Assembly: GCF_041916975.1 (NCBI RefSeq)
Contig: NZ_JAYRYK010000001.1
Coordinates: 2,108,001-2,172,000, forward strand
Origin: Sphingosinicella sp041916975
Lineage (GTDB): Bacteria > Pseudomonadota > Alphaproteobacteria > Sphingomonadales > Sphingomonadaceae
Direction of reading: 5' to 3'
DNA: 64,000 bases
Positions within the stretch are counted from its first letter, which is position 1. Every line of letters begins with the position of its first letter. Of the stretch, positions 42,770-51,081 are shown piece by piece. A program made the position numbers and the translations under genes. A model generated the notes under the pieces. The model saw only the letters and a program-made list of their open reading frames with translations. It was not told the DNA's origin and searched no databases.

Positions 42770-45532
42770 CTACCCGATGCCGGCCCCCTTGGCTTTAACG
42801 GCGGCGGGGGAGGGCACGACCGCCTGCGCGATGGCAGTTTGCATCTGTCCCGCCCGTTCGCTGATCGCGGACACCAGTCTTCCGCGATCATTGGTGAACA
42901 CGGTGGCAGAGGCCTTGGCACGAGAAATCCCCACATAGAAGCTCTTCTGATCGACAAGGTTGGTGGCCCGGCTGTCGGCGTGGACGATGACATGGTCGGC
43001 GGTGCGGCCCTGAGCGGCAAAGGTGGTTTCGACATAGGCGTGGGCGATGTGCCGGTCCCGCGCCGCGTCCAGATTCAGCGTTTCGGTCCTGCCTTTCGAC
43101 GTCTCGATGGTTGCCGTGCGGGACTTCTCTTCCACGGAGATCACGACGCCACGCCCACCGTTGACCCGGCCGGCTCCGCGATCGTTTCGTGTGAACCGAA
43201 TGCTGTCACCGGCTTTGAGCTCCAGCGACTGCGGCGCAAATGCCTGGCTCTTGCCAGCACCCCATTGCCGCAAACGCCAATCCACCGCGCGTCCGTCCTC
43301 TGATTTCAAGGTGATCGCGGCCTTGGCCGGATCGATGCTCTCCACCTGGTAAGCTTCGCCGCGCGCCACGCCCTTGTCGTCATAGTCGCGAGTAAACCGG
43401 ACGACATCGCCCTTGTCATAGCTCAAGGGATCGCGCGCCTCGGCGCGGGTCAGCCCCTTGTTTGCGAGGCTCTGCACCGTGACGGCCGGCCCGGTGAGCG
43501 CGCCCGACCCGGTCAGTGCAGCACGGATATCGGCGGTCAGGGCATCGCGCCCCTCGCGCGACGGCTCGATGACAAGCGTTCGCGCGCGGCCAGCCTTGTC
43601 CAGCGCGGCATATGACTCGGCGATAGCGGCAAACCGTTCGGCGCGGTCGGCACGCTCGATGATCTGCCCGCCGCCCCGATCGAGCGCGTCGAGCGCCGCC
43701 TTGGCGTCTCCGGCGATCGATGCGAGCACGGCCTCTCTGGTCGCCGCATTGGTCTGCCGGACGATCTCGGCGAGTCTGGCGGTTTCCATACCGGCGTCCT
43801 GCAACTGCGCGAACGCGGCGCCTGCTTCGACCGAGCCAAGCTGCTTCACGTCGCCGACAAGGAGGACGCGGGCATTGTGCCGGTCGGCGAGGTCGAGCAA
43901 CCGTGCGGTGTCGCGGGCCGAGAGGAGCGAAGCCTCGTCCACGATCCACGCCGCAGGCTGGCCCTGAGGGGAGCGCTCGGGTGACAGAAGGTGCCGCGCG
44001 ACCGTATCGCCGCGCGTGCCGAGCGCCTCGCCCAGCACCATCGCCGCCGATGCGGTGGGGGCAAGCGCAATGACCGATACGCCGCGCGCCTCGGCCTCGC
44101 GCGCGAAGGTCGCGAGAACCGTGGTGGTCTTGGCGGTGCCCGCATAGCCCTGCACGGCAGTGACGCCGTTCCGGCTGCTCAGAAGCTGCGCCGTGGCTTG
44201 GCGCTGGTCGGCATTCCAATCAAACCCCGCGCGTTCCGCCTTCGCCGCTGCATGGGCGGCGGCCTTGGCGGCGGCAAGCGGCGAAGCGATCGGGGCAAGG
44301 GTACCGCGTCCTTCCGCCTCGATGCGCAGCATCCGGGCTTCGGTCTCGACATTCCGGCAAGTGGTGAACCCGGCGAACGCCGCGCCGCGCCGGTCCAGAA
44401 AGGTCCGGTCGATCAGCGTGCCTTTGTCAGTCGCCGCCGCGAGGGCCGTGCCGACCTGCGCGTAGCTGACCTTGCCGAGCCCAACCCGTCCGGCTTCCTC
44501 ATGCAAGGCGGCTACGGAAAACACCGATTGCCGTTCGCCGAGCTTCTCGGCGGCCTGGGTGATCGCGCGGGCTGCCGCATTCTCGCCCTGCATGTCGCGG
44601 CGCAGGCGGTAGGCAGGATCGGCGGCCGTGGCTTTGGCCTCGCGGATCATCGCCAGTCGTGCTTCCGGACCGAACCCTGCCTTGTCGGCTGTCTCCCGCC
44701 AGCCCGCGACAAGCGCGGCATGATTGGCCGCGACCTTCGCCTGCCGCGTGTCGAGCGCCGCGACCTGCTTTTCCGACGCGCTCGCGATGTTGCGCGACGT
44801 CCCGCGCGCGGCAAGGGCCGCTTCGATCTCGGCGCTGCGCGTGCTGAACGCGGCCATCACCGCGCCGGACACGCCCTTGATCTCGAACAGCGAGTCCTTG
44901 CCCGTCTCGATCTCATAGCCGAGCTCGCGCACTTTCAAGGCGAGTTCCTGCCGGTAGATCGCGCCGATCTGCTTCTGAAGCTGGTAGAACGCGCGCGGCT
45001 CAAGGCTGCGCCAGCTGCCATCCTCGCCCTGCGTCGCGTTCATGATGACGTTGTGCGTATGAAGCTGCGGGTCCTGCGCGCGGCTGGTGCCGTGCTGGAA
45101 GCTGGCGATGATGAGATTGCCGGTCGCTTCGCGGGTGACAGTGCCGCAGTTGCGGACGCGCGTCGCGGCCATGTGCGTCTCGACATGCGCCATCGCGGTC
45201 CTGACCGCTTCGTAGTGAGCGGCGATCAGCCGCCGGTCGCCTGCCACCTCCGCCATGATCGACACCGACTTCGGCGCGCTCAAGGTCACATCCCAGCCAG
45301 GGCGGTGTTCAAGCTGGCCGCCGCGCACCGTGCCGAGCTGCGCGCCCTCGACCTTGCCGTCCAGAAGCGCGCGGAACCGGTCGCGGTCCACCTCGCCGGA
45401 GAGGTCCAACGCCTCGGCGCCCTTGCCCTGCCATTCCGAAGGCGAGAGGCCGCCCTCGGCGTAATAGTCGTCGGCCTCGTAGTAGCTGCTCGCCTGCGCC
45501 GAGCTGGTAAGCGCCGACACGGACGCGACCAT
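42770..45532 (-). CDS. mobF: MobF-family conjugative relaxase (TrwC/TraI-like)
   Basis: A 920-aa relaxase-helicase that would nick oriT and pilot the strand. The relaxase domain starts with two catalytic Tyr pairs (SSYYEADDYYAEGG; about Y17/Y18 and Y23/Y24). The metal-binding His set is H147, H158 and H160 in FQHGTSRAQDPQLHTHNV. The C-terminal SF1 helicase has Walker A GYAGTAKTTT at about 462-471, Walker B WIVDEASLL and GDVKQLGSV. The ATG at 45532 overlaps the TraD stop codon (TGATG); GTG 45535 is the alternative. Length and order match IncW TrwC. Confidence 0.95.
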   Translation of the reverse strand: MVASVSALTSSAQASSYYEADDYYAEGGLSPSEWQGKGAEALDLSGEVDRDRFRALLDGKVEGAQLGTVRGGQLEHRPGWDVTLSAPKSVSIMAEVAGDRRLIAAHYEAVRTAMAHVETHMAATRVRNCGTVTREATGNLIIASFQHGTSRAQDPQLHTHNVIMNATQGEDGSWRSLEPRAFYQLQKQIGAIYRQELALKVRELGYEIETGKDSLFEIKGVSGAVMAAFSTRSAEIEAALAARGTSRNIASASEKQVAALDTRQAKVAANHAALVAGWRETADKAGFGPEARLAMIREAKATAADPAYRLRRDMQGENAAARAITQAAEKLGERQSVFSVAALHEEAGRVGLGKVSYAQVGTALAAATDKGTLIDRTFLDRRGAAFAGFTTCRNVETEARMLRIEAEGRGTLAPIASPLAAAKAAAHAAAKAERAGFDWNADQRQATAQLLSSRNGVTAVQGYAGTAKTTTVLATFAREAEARGVSVIALAPTASAAMVLGEALGTRGDTVARHLLSPERSPQGQPAAWIVDEASLLSARDTARLLDLADRHNARVLLVGDVKQLGSVEAGAAFAQLQDAGMETARLAEIVRQTNAATREAVLASIAGDAKAALDALDRGGGQIIERADRAERFAAIAESYAALDKAGRARTLVIEPSREGRDALTADIRAALTGSGALTGPAVTVQSLANKGLTRAEARDPLSYDKGDVVRFTRDYDDKGVARGEAYQVESIDPAKAAITLKSEDGRAVDWRLRQWGAGKSQAFAPQSLELKAGDSIRFTRNDRGAGRVNGGRGVVISVEEKSRTATIETSKGRTETLNLDAARDRHIAHAYVETTFAAQGRTADHVIVHADSRATNLVDQKSFYVGISRAKASATVFTNDRGRLVSAISERAGQMQTAIAQAVVPSPAAVKAKGAGIG

Positions 45533-47364
45533 CACACCGGCCCTTGGCTCGTGGGGGATGGCGAGGACTCGGACGGGGGCTGCGAGGAGGGCGCTGCGCG
45601 TCCCGATTGCCAGAGCGTCGTGCCTGGATCGCCCGCGACGAAGCCCGGCTGGCGGGGCGGCCCGCGCCGCGCGACATGATTGGCGGTGAGCTTCACGCGC
45701 GCCACCGGCAGGCCGTCCGGCAGCAGCAGGAAGCCTTCATGCTTGGGGAGCCGCAGTTCGCTTTCGAGGACGGCGGGCCGTGTCTTCCGCATCCGGCCCA
45801 GGGTGGTGCGGGCTTCATCGTCGCCATCGGCCAGCGCGTCGGTCATAGTCTGGATTTCGACATCGCACGTGCCGATGGTCTCGCTGGCCCATCGCCGGGT
45901 CTCGCTGTCGATGGTTTGCAGAAACAGCTTGGTGTTGCAGCAGCCGAGCATCGACTCGGCGAGCTGCGGCCCGTAGCGGTGCCGCATCTGCCCGAGCGCC
46001 TGAAAGGTGAGCACGACGGCGGCGCCGAACTTGCGCCCTTCGGGGAGAAGCCGCGCGAGATTGTCGACGCGGGGGAGGTCGGCAAGCTCGTCGAGCACGA
46101 ACCAGATGCGCCGCTCAGGAGAGGGCGCGAGCCCCAGCACGGCGCTCGCCGCGCATTCTAGCCAGCAGGCGAGGAGCGGTTTCGACGCTTCAAAATAGTC
46201 TTCCTTCCGCGGCACGAAGATCCACGGGCGCGGGGTCTCGCGCGCATCGAGCCCGCTCATGAAGTCGCGGAACGCGAACGGCGCCCCGCCGCTGTCCTCG
46301 GCGCGCAGGAACTGGATGAGGTCGGCGGCCTTGGCGAGCATGAAGAGCACGCTGCCCGTCGCCCGGTCGGCATCGTCGGCGAAGGTCCGCGCCGATGACG
46401 TATCGGTCAGCCAGACCTTGAGTTCGTCCTTGGTCTTGACCTGAAGCGCGCCGAGCAGCGCGGTAAGGGTGGGGTTTCCCTCTTCCCAGAGCTTGCGGAT
46501 CATGTTGGCGACGAGGATGCGGGCTGTCTCCAGCCACACGTCGTGGTCCTGGCTGTTCGTCTCGGTGATGAACTGGTGCGCGATGCGCGCGGCGTCGGCG
46601 GGGTGGCCGATCTCCGCGAAGGGCGTCCAGAACGCGCAGCGGGCATCGAACGGGTTCAGGATGACGTCGCCGCGCTCGGGTCGGTAGTAATGCGCGACGA
46701 ACTCACCGCTGGTGTCATAGACGAGCGCGGCGTCGCCGCGTCCCTCAATGCAGTCGAGCAGCTGACGCAGCGCCGTGGTCTTGCCGCTACCTGTCGTGCC
46801 GATCATCGCCATGTGGCGGGTTTCGAGCGGCGCGGGGATCGGCACACTGCCGATCGACAGGGCATCGGCATGCGCGTCTCTGGCCACGAGCTTCGCCAGC
46901 TTCTTCTCTGTGGTGACGAGGGTTCCGGCGATGACGCGATCGTCAAGCGCGCGCTCGCGCCGCCGCGCAGCGGCACCGCGCAAGAGGACGAGGCCGAACA
47001 GCCAGGCGGCAAAGCCCAGCCCGCATCCGCGTCCTGCGTAGACCAGCACGGCACCTACTGCCTCGCGGTAGTGGCGGCTCGCAACCACGGCGCGTGCGGA
47101 TACGCGGTAATCCGCTCCCCTATACGTAACGCTGATCTCGGGATCGGCGACAGCCCCGTCCGCGACCCACATGCTCGTCCGCACGTAGGCGTAGACGCCC
47201 GCCGCCCACTGAGCGTCTCTGTCCAGCATCGTATAGGGTGCGGCGACTGAGCCCAGTGCCATGGCTCCGAGCATGACACCGGCTTGGCGCTTGAAGCGCC
47301 GGGCGTGGTTGCCGCGAAGCTGCCGCCGGACGGCATCGGCATGGATGCGCCGGTCATGGGTCAC
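45532..47364 (-). CDS. traD: TraD/TrwB-like type IV coupling protein
   Basis: A 610-aa hexameric DNA-pumping ATPase that connects the relaxosome to a secretion channel. Two N-terminal transmembrane segments (about 28-45 and 105-128) precede the ATPase. Walker A is GTTGSGKT (189-196) and Walker B is IWFVLDELADLP. The C-terminus is Pro/Ser-rich. The GTG start overlaps the stop codon of the small DNA-binding gene (GTGA). As no secretion apparatus is encoded in the element, it presumably docks with a helper system. Confidence 0.93.
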   Translation of the reverse strand: MTHDRRIHADAVRRQLRGNHARRFKRQAGVMLGAMALGSVAAPYTMLDRDAQWAAGVYAYVRTSMWVADGAVADPEISVTYRGADYRVSARAVVASRHYREAVGAVLVYAGRGCGLGFAAWLFGLVLLRGAAARRRERALDDRVIAGTLVTTEKKLAKLVARDAHADALSIGSVPIPAPLETRHMAMIGTTGSGKTTALRQLLDCIEGRGDAALVYDTSGEFVAHYYRPERGDVILNPFDARCAFWTPFAEIGHPADAARIAHQFITETNSQDHDVWLETARILVANMIRKLWEEGNPTLTALLGALQVKTKDELKVWLTDTSSARTFADDADRATGSVLFMLAKAADLIQFLRAEDSGGAPFAFRDFMSGLDARETPRPWIFVPRKEDYFEASKPLLACWLECAASAVLGLAPSPERRIWFVLDELADLPRVDNLARLLPEGRKFGAAVVLTFQALGQMRHRYGPQLAESMLGCCNTKLFLQTIDSETRRWASETIGTCDVEIQTMTDALADGDDEARTTLGRMRKTRPAVLESELRLPKHEGFLLLPDGLPVARVKLTANHVARRGPPRQPGFVAGDPGTTLWQSGRAAPSSQPPSESSPSPTSQGPV

Positions 47365-47732
47365 GATCGGCCCTCCTGCGAGAGTCGCCGCTGGCGGTCA
47401 TAGGCGGCGTTGATCTCGGCGGTGATGACCTCGTCGCCCTTGCGTGCGCCGAGTGCCGCGCTGCGCGCATAGGCGTAGGCGGCGCACGCGGTGAACAGCG
47501 TGCGGTCGAGCATCCGCTCGACGTCCACGATGCGGGTGCCAAGCGATGCCAGTTCGGCGACGAGTTCGCGGTCGTCGGTGCCCGGCGCGGGCGGGTTGGC
47601 GAGCGCCGCAATGCCGGCTTGCACGCTCAGCTGAAGAGCCGCGTAGACGCTCGTGTTCTGCTGCCTGGCCAGCGAACGCAGCGCATTGTCGAGCGATGCG
47701 GGCAGGCGGACGGTGTATTGAACCGGCTTCAT
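47361..47732 (-). CDS. small ribbon-helix-helix-like relaxosome accessory protein (TrwA-like)
   Basis: A 123-aa protein whose N-terminus KPVQYTVRLPASLDNALRSLARQQNTSVYAALQLSVQAG has the short strand plus two helices expected of a ribbon-helix-helix DNA-binding domain. The C-terminal part is helical. It occupies the place of trwA in the R388 order oriT-trwA-trwB-trwC and overlaps traD by four bases. The ATG at 47732 starts the domain; an upstream in-frame extension covers the repeat-rich candidate oriT and is rejected. It probably binds the GCGCACTC repeats just upstream and represses this operon. Confidence 0.78.
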   Translation of the reverse strand: MKPVQYTVRLPASLDNALRSLARQQNTSVYAALQLSVQAGIAALANPPAPGTDDRELVAELASLGTRIVDVERMLDRTLFTACAAYAYARSAALGARKGDEVITAEINAAYDRQRRLSQEGRS

Positions 47733-47939
47733 AGCGCTACCGGGCTCAGAGTGCGCCGCGCACTCGTGAAACGCCGCGCAAATGCGAGGGTCTGCCGATC
47801 CGCCGAAGGCGCGCACTCTCGGCGCACTCTCAAAAAACGGCGGAAAAGCGGGATGCACACGTGCGTGAGGTGTGTATCCAAATTGCGGGCTCGATGCGCA
47901 GCATCGCGGCCCTGCAACGCTGCCCTTTGCGTGACGGGG
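47733..47939 (-). other. candidate oriT with GCGCACTC repeats
   Basis: A 207-bp non-coding stretch directly upstream of the trwA-like gene. It holds the palindrome GAGTGCGC-C-GCGCACTC (47749-47765) and two direct copies of GCGCACTCTC (47811-47820, 47822-47831) one base apart. The TrwABC-like gene order places oriT here. No nic sequence could be recognised. Confidence 0.55.
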
Positions 47940-48488
47940 TCAGACATGATGCGGGCCTTTCGCATCATCGACGGCGGGTCGGCTTATCCGCTCCTGCCGC
48001 GCCGCCCAGGCCGCGATCATCGCCTTCGCGACGCGGTCGGCCTCACGGCGATCGAACTCCACCGGGACTGCCGGGTGGGCACGGCGACTGCGATCGGCAA
48101 GCCATGCCCGAATGGCCCGTTCGACCGCGCCTTGCATATGACCGTGCAACGCCTCGGCCTCGAACGGATCAAGGTGCGCGGTCACGCCGGGACTGAGGAT
48201 CAGCCCGCCTAGCGGAAACGGATGATCCCCGACCCATTGGCTGGGGCCATCGATCCGGCAGAAGCTGGTGGTTCCGTGATAAAGGGCGAGAGGCGGCCGC
48301 TCCGCCCGGTGCCAGTCTATCAGCGCGGTGCGGTAGGTCTCGCCGTCGTCGTCATCGGCGATAAGCTTTCGGACGAGCGGACGGACGTAAGCCGCGGTGC
48401 GCCGATTGGCGATGAAGTGCAGACTGATTCGCTCAGGCGCACCTAGAAGGCGGCCGAACCAGCCAAAGGCTTTACGGAATACGCACAC
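47940..48488 (-). CDS. hypothetical protein of the element backbone
   Basis: A 182-aa protein from a GTG start, unrecognised. Segments include FRKAFGWFGRLLGAPERISLHFIANRRTAAYVRPLVRKL near the N-terminus, then WHRAERPPLALYHGTTSFCRIDG and HPFPLGGLILSPGVTAHLDPFEAEALHGH. It has no signal peptide or membrane segment. It sits between the AlpA-like gene and the mobilisation operon on the same strand, and the candidate oriT begins at its 3' end. A backbone role is inferred from position only. Confidence 0.6.
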   Translation of the reverse strand: MCVFRKAFGWFGRLLGAPERISLHFIANRRTAAYVRPLVRKLIADDDDGETYRTALIDWHRAERPPLALYHGTTSFCRIDGPSQWVGDHPFPLGGLILSPGVTAHLDPFEAEALHGHMQGAVERAIRAWLADRSRRAHPAVPVEFDRREADRVAKAMIAAWAARQERISRPAVDDAKGPHHV

Positions 48489-48550
48489 GATTCGACCTCA
48501 GCCGATGATGTGGAGGGGAAAGGCGCGGGCTACGCATCGTCACGCGAGCG

Positions 48551-48724
48551 TCAGCTTGAGCGATGCACCTCGGTAAGCCGAGCAATCGATTCGGTCGTTA
48601 TCAGCGTCCGCGTTCCGATTTTGAGCGCGTCGATCTGACCGGTCTTGATGAGTTTGTAGATGGTGCTGCGGCCGACACCGAGCGCTCTGGCGGTCCGGTT
48701 TATCGAGTATGCGATCTCATCCAT
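48551..48724 (-). CDS. AlpA/excisionase-like helix-turn-helix protein
   Basis: A 57-aa DNA-binding protein of the MerR-like excisionase (HTH_17) family: YSINRTARALGVGRSTIYKLIKTGQIDALKIGTRTLIT is the complete domain. Proteins of this type act as recombination directionality factors or regulators of P4-type integrases. Here it lies near the opposite end of the element from int. The ATG at 48724 starts the domain. Confidence 0.85.
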   Translation of the reverse strand: MDEIAYSINRTARALGVGRSTIYKLIKTGQIDALKIGTRTLITTESIARLTEVHRSS

Positions 48725-48894
48725 GGTCGCCTCCGTTGGGTGCCGCGATGCGGCGGACGACCCGATCATTCGCGTCTAAGCGCCGGTGGTTCCATCGGTG
48801 TGCTAATGCGTGGGGAGACCGCCAGATTTGGCGATCACGCGGTAACAATCAAAATTGGAAGTCGTGGATTTCCGCCATTCCTCGGGAATGGCGG

Positions 48895-49749
48895 CTAGGA
48901 TTTCGTGGCGCGATTTTTCGCGATCACGTCCAATATCTGCTTGGCATAGAGGCTCAGCTGGGTTTCACTGGGCGCTGGCCCGCGCCGGCTATGATACCAG
49001 TCCTCCAAAAGTGCGACGATCTGCTTTTGGTTGCCGCGTTTTCCGATCTGGAGAGCCCGGACGGATGGATGTTCGATCAGCGACATGACAGCATCCGTAT
49101 AATCATATGTTTTCGGAGCCCCCGTACGATTGGGTCTGGCCTTCGCGCTTGTAATGAGTTGATCGATATCGGCTTCCAGAAACAATTCGCGCGCGAACCA
49201 GAATCCAGTGGGCCCGAACAGCGCGTCGCGGAGAGTGCTGCTCTTGGACACGTGTGCCGCGCGCAGACTGCCAAAGAAATAGCGCTCGTCCACATAGCAG
49301 CGCGTGCCGTTGCGCAAGCGATAGAAGGCCCGCGGGGTCGATTCGAGCTGAAGGACGGCAAACAGGCGTTCGAGGTTCCGCGCCGCAGGATCATCAGCAT
49401 CGGCATAAACAGGCTTCTGCGGCGCAGATGCTTTCAAGCCACCATACTGGAAGGAACGCCACAAAGCGAGAATAGCCATAAGCAGGGCGAAGCATGCCAA
49501 GCCCACAATAAGAGCAACTTCGGCGCCAGGCGTCTCGCTGGCGACCAGAAAAAGCCCGGGAATAAGCGTAATCCCAGTTGTCAAAATTGCGACGGCAAAT
49601 GCAACCAACAAGATGGCGTATCTCTTCCGAATAATACGGGAGGCATCCGCTGTAATACGGTCAAGCTCGGTGAGACCCGCTTGCTCATTGATGTTTATGA
49701 AGCGGGCAGCAACTATACGAAGCGGCAATACGTCCTTGCGGTCGTCCAC
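48895..49749 (-). CDS. membrane-anchored hypothetical protein at the right end of the element
   Basis: A 284-aa protein with a GTG start. Two adjacent transmembrane segments lie at about 46-68 (AILLVAFAVAILTTGITLIPGL) and 76-96 (VALIVGLACFALLMAILAL). A soluble C-terminal region of about 180 aa follows (RNLERLFAVLQLESTPRAFYRL; HPSVRALQIGKRGNQKQIVALLEDW). No family is recognised. It is the last gene before attR, and cargo at such ends of integrative elements is often recently acquired. Function is unknown. Confidence 0.65.
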   Translation of the reverse strand: MDDRKDVLPLRIVAARFININEQAGLTELDRITADASRIIRKRYAILLVAFAVAILTTGITLIPGLFLVASETPGAEVALIVGLACFALLMAILALWRSFQYGGLKASAPQKPVYADADDPAARNLERLFAVLQLESTPRAFYRLRNGTRCYVDERYFFGSLRAAHVSKSSTLRDALFGPTGFWFARELFLEADIDQLITSAKARPNRTGAPKTYDYTDAVMSLIEHPSVRALQIGKRGNQKQIVALLEDWYHSRRGPAPSETQLSLYAKQILDVIAKNRATKS

Positions 49750-49854
49750 GAGTTACCCCTCACGAGACGATCACATTGCCCTGTTCGCCGCGCATGTACA
49801 AACACTTGCTTAAGCATCAAACGCTGGGACGCAGTGGAACCTGCGCTTCCGAGC

Positions 49855-49875
49855 GTGGTAGCCTGGTGGTAGCCC
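49855..49875. repeat. tandem GTGGTAGCC motif, putative integrase arm site (right)
   Basis: The same 21-bp block as at 6017-6037 with one difference (C to T), in the same orientation, ending 64 bp inside the right att repeat. Confidence 0.55.
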
Positions 49876-49939
49876 GAGAGTTGACACGTGATTCGCGAGT
49901 CACGCCGAAGGCGTCTAAGCGATTGTAATCACTTGAAAA

Positions 49940-49991
49940 ACTGGAGCGGGCGAAGGGATTCGAACCCTCGACCCCAACCTTGGCAAGGTTG
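49940..49991. repeat. right attachment site, 52-bp direct repeat within tRNA-Gly
   Basis: Identical to 5852-5903. It covers tRNA-Gly positions 26-75 plus two bases beyond CCA. The tRNA remains intact, so integration replaced its 3' part with an identical element-borne copy. Confidence 0.93.
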
Positions 49992-50016
49992 TGCTCTACC
50001 CCTGAGCTACGCCCGC
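49942..50016 (-). tRNA. tRNA-Gly (anticodon GCC)
   Basis: A 75-nt cloverleaf on the minus strand: acceptor GCGGGCG paired with CGCCCGC, D-arm GCTC-AGGGGTA-GAGC, anticodon arm CAACC-TTGCCAA-GGTTG with anticodon GCC, T-arm GGGTTCGAATCCC, discriminator T and an encoded CCA. It is the integration target of the mobile element. Confidence 0.97.
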
Positions 50017-50130
50017 TCGAACGTATGCGGAGGCTTGGCTCCGCCAGAGGTCGCGGCTGCTAGCATGAGCGCGGCGAAAAGCGCAAGCGGATTCGCGATT
50101 GGGGTTGGACGGGGTGCGCGCACTTCCCAT

Positions 50131-51081
50131 ATGAACGCCGGGAACCAACCCTATCTTTCGAAAAGGGCACGCATCTTGGCCACTCTCAGCACCCCCGAAT
50201 CCGAGCGGGCTTCGATCGAGGCCTTCAAGCGCGACGTGATCGAGCCTTCGATGACCTCGCTTGTCATCCTCGATTTCTATGCGGATTGGTGCGGCCCCTG
50301 CAAACAGCTCGCGCCCGTTCTCGAAAAGGTCGCGACGGACTATGCGGCGCGCGGCGTGAAGCTGGTGAAGATCGATGTCGACAAGAACCAGATGATCGCT
50401 TCGCAATTCCGCGTGCAGTCGATCCCCACGGTCTATGCGTTCTTCCAGGGCCAGCCGGTCGCGGACCTGACGCCCGCACGCACCGAGCGCGAGCTTGCCG
50501 CCTTCCTCGACCAGATCCTGCCGCAGCTGCCGATCGGTGCAGCGGACGGGCATGACAAATCGCTGGCCGCCTATGCCGAAGCCGCTGCTGCGGCGCTCGA
50601 CGCCGGCGACTTCGCGCAGGCCGAGCAGATTTACACCGCGCTGCGCGCCGAAGAGCCCGAGCAGGAACCGCACGCGATCGGCCTTGCCCGCGCGCTCGCC
50701 GGGCTCGACCGGATCGATGAGGCCGAAGCGGCGCTTGGCGCCGTTGCCGCCGACAGCAAGGCGCCGGGGCTGGCGCAGGTGCGCGCTGCGATCGAGATGG
50801 CAAAGAAGCGCGTTCCCGCCAGTGCTCTTGCCCCGCTGGAAAGCGCGCTCGCCGCGAACCCGGATGACCATGCGAAACGGCTGGAGCTTGCCGCCGCGCT
50901 TGCCGCGAACGGCGAACGCGATGCTGCGGCCGAGCACCTGTTCGAGGTGATGCGCCGCGAGCCCGGCTGGAACGACAATGCAGCGCGCGCGCAGCTTTTG
51001 AAGCTGTTCGAAGCGATCGGTCTTGAAGACCCGTGGGTGAACGCCGCCCGCCGCAAGCTTTCGGCGCTGCTGTTCTCGTGA
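50131..51081 (+). CDS. thioredoxin-TPR protein (YbbN/CnoX-like)
   Basis: A 316-aa protein with an N-terminal thioredoxin domain (about 25-130). C-G-P-C is in LDFYADWCGPCKQLAPVLEKV, and the cis-Pro loop is RVQSIPTVYAFFQG. The C-terminal half is Ala-rich TPR-like helices (KSLAAYAEAAAAALDAGDFAQAEQIY, ANPDDHAKRLELAAALAANG). This is the architecture of YbbN/CnoX, a holdase that works with GroEL and DnaK under oxidative stress; that protein lacks reductase activity in E. coli, whereas the CGPC motif is intact here. The ATG at 50131 is chosen; a TTG at 50175 is possible. It overlaps the LON-domain gene (GTGA). Confidence 0.9.
   Translation: MNAGNQPYLSKRARILATLSTPESERASIEAFKRDVIEPSMTSLVILDFYADWCGPCKQLAPVLEKVATDYAARGVKLVKIDVDKNQMIASQFRVQSIPTVYAFFQGQPVADLTPARTERELAAFLDQILPQLPIGAADGHDKSLAAYAEAAAAALDAGDFAQAEQIYTALRAEEPEQEPHAIGLARALAGLDRIDEAEAALGAVAADSKAPGLAQVRAAIEMAKKRVPASALAPLESALAANPDDHAKRLELAAALAANGERDAAAEHLFEVMRREPGWNDNAARAQLLKLFEAIGLEDPWVNAARRKLSALLFS

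Larger units (their letters stand above)
5852..49991. mobile_element. 44-kb integrative mobilizable element at tRNA-Gly, carrying metal-resistance cargo
   Basis: Bounded by a perfect 52-bp direct repeat (5852-5903 and 49940-49991) derived from tRNA-Gly. A P4-type tyrosine integrase lies next to the left repeat. An AlpA-like HTH protein, a relaxase and a coupling protein lie toward the right end. No mating-pair-formation (VirB/Trb/Tra T4SS) genes are present, so transfer would need a helper; IME is therefore the best label. The region 11.6-42.7 kb between the DUF2958 gene and the relaxase is cargo: arsenic, copper, Co/Zn/Cd and iron genes plus decayed fragments. Confidence 0.9.

Noticed and set aside
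42689..49939. Type IV secretion genes that would make the element a self-transmissible ICE.
   Set aside because: Only a relaxase, coupling protein and a small accessory protein are found; no VirB4-like ATPase or other channel gene occurs anywhere between the att sites.
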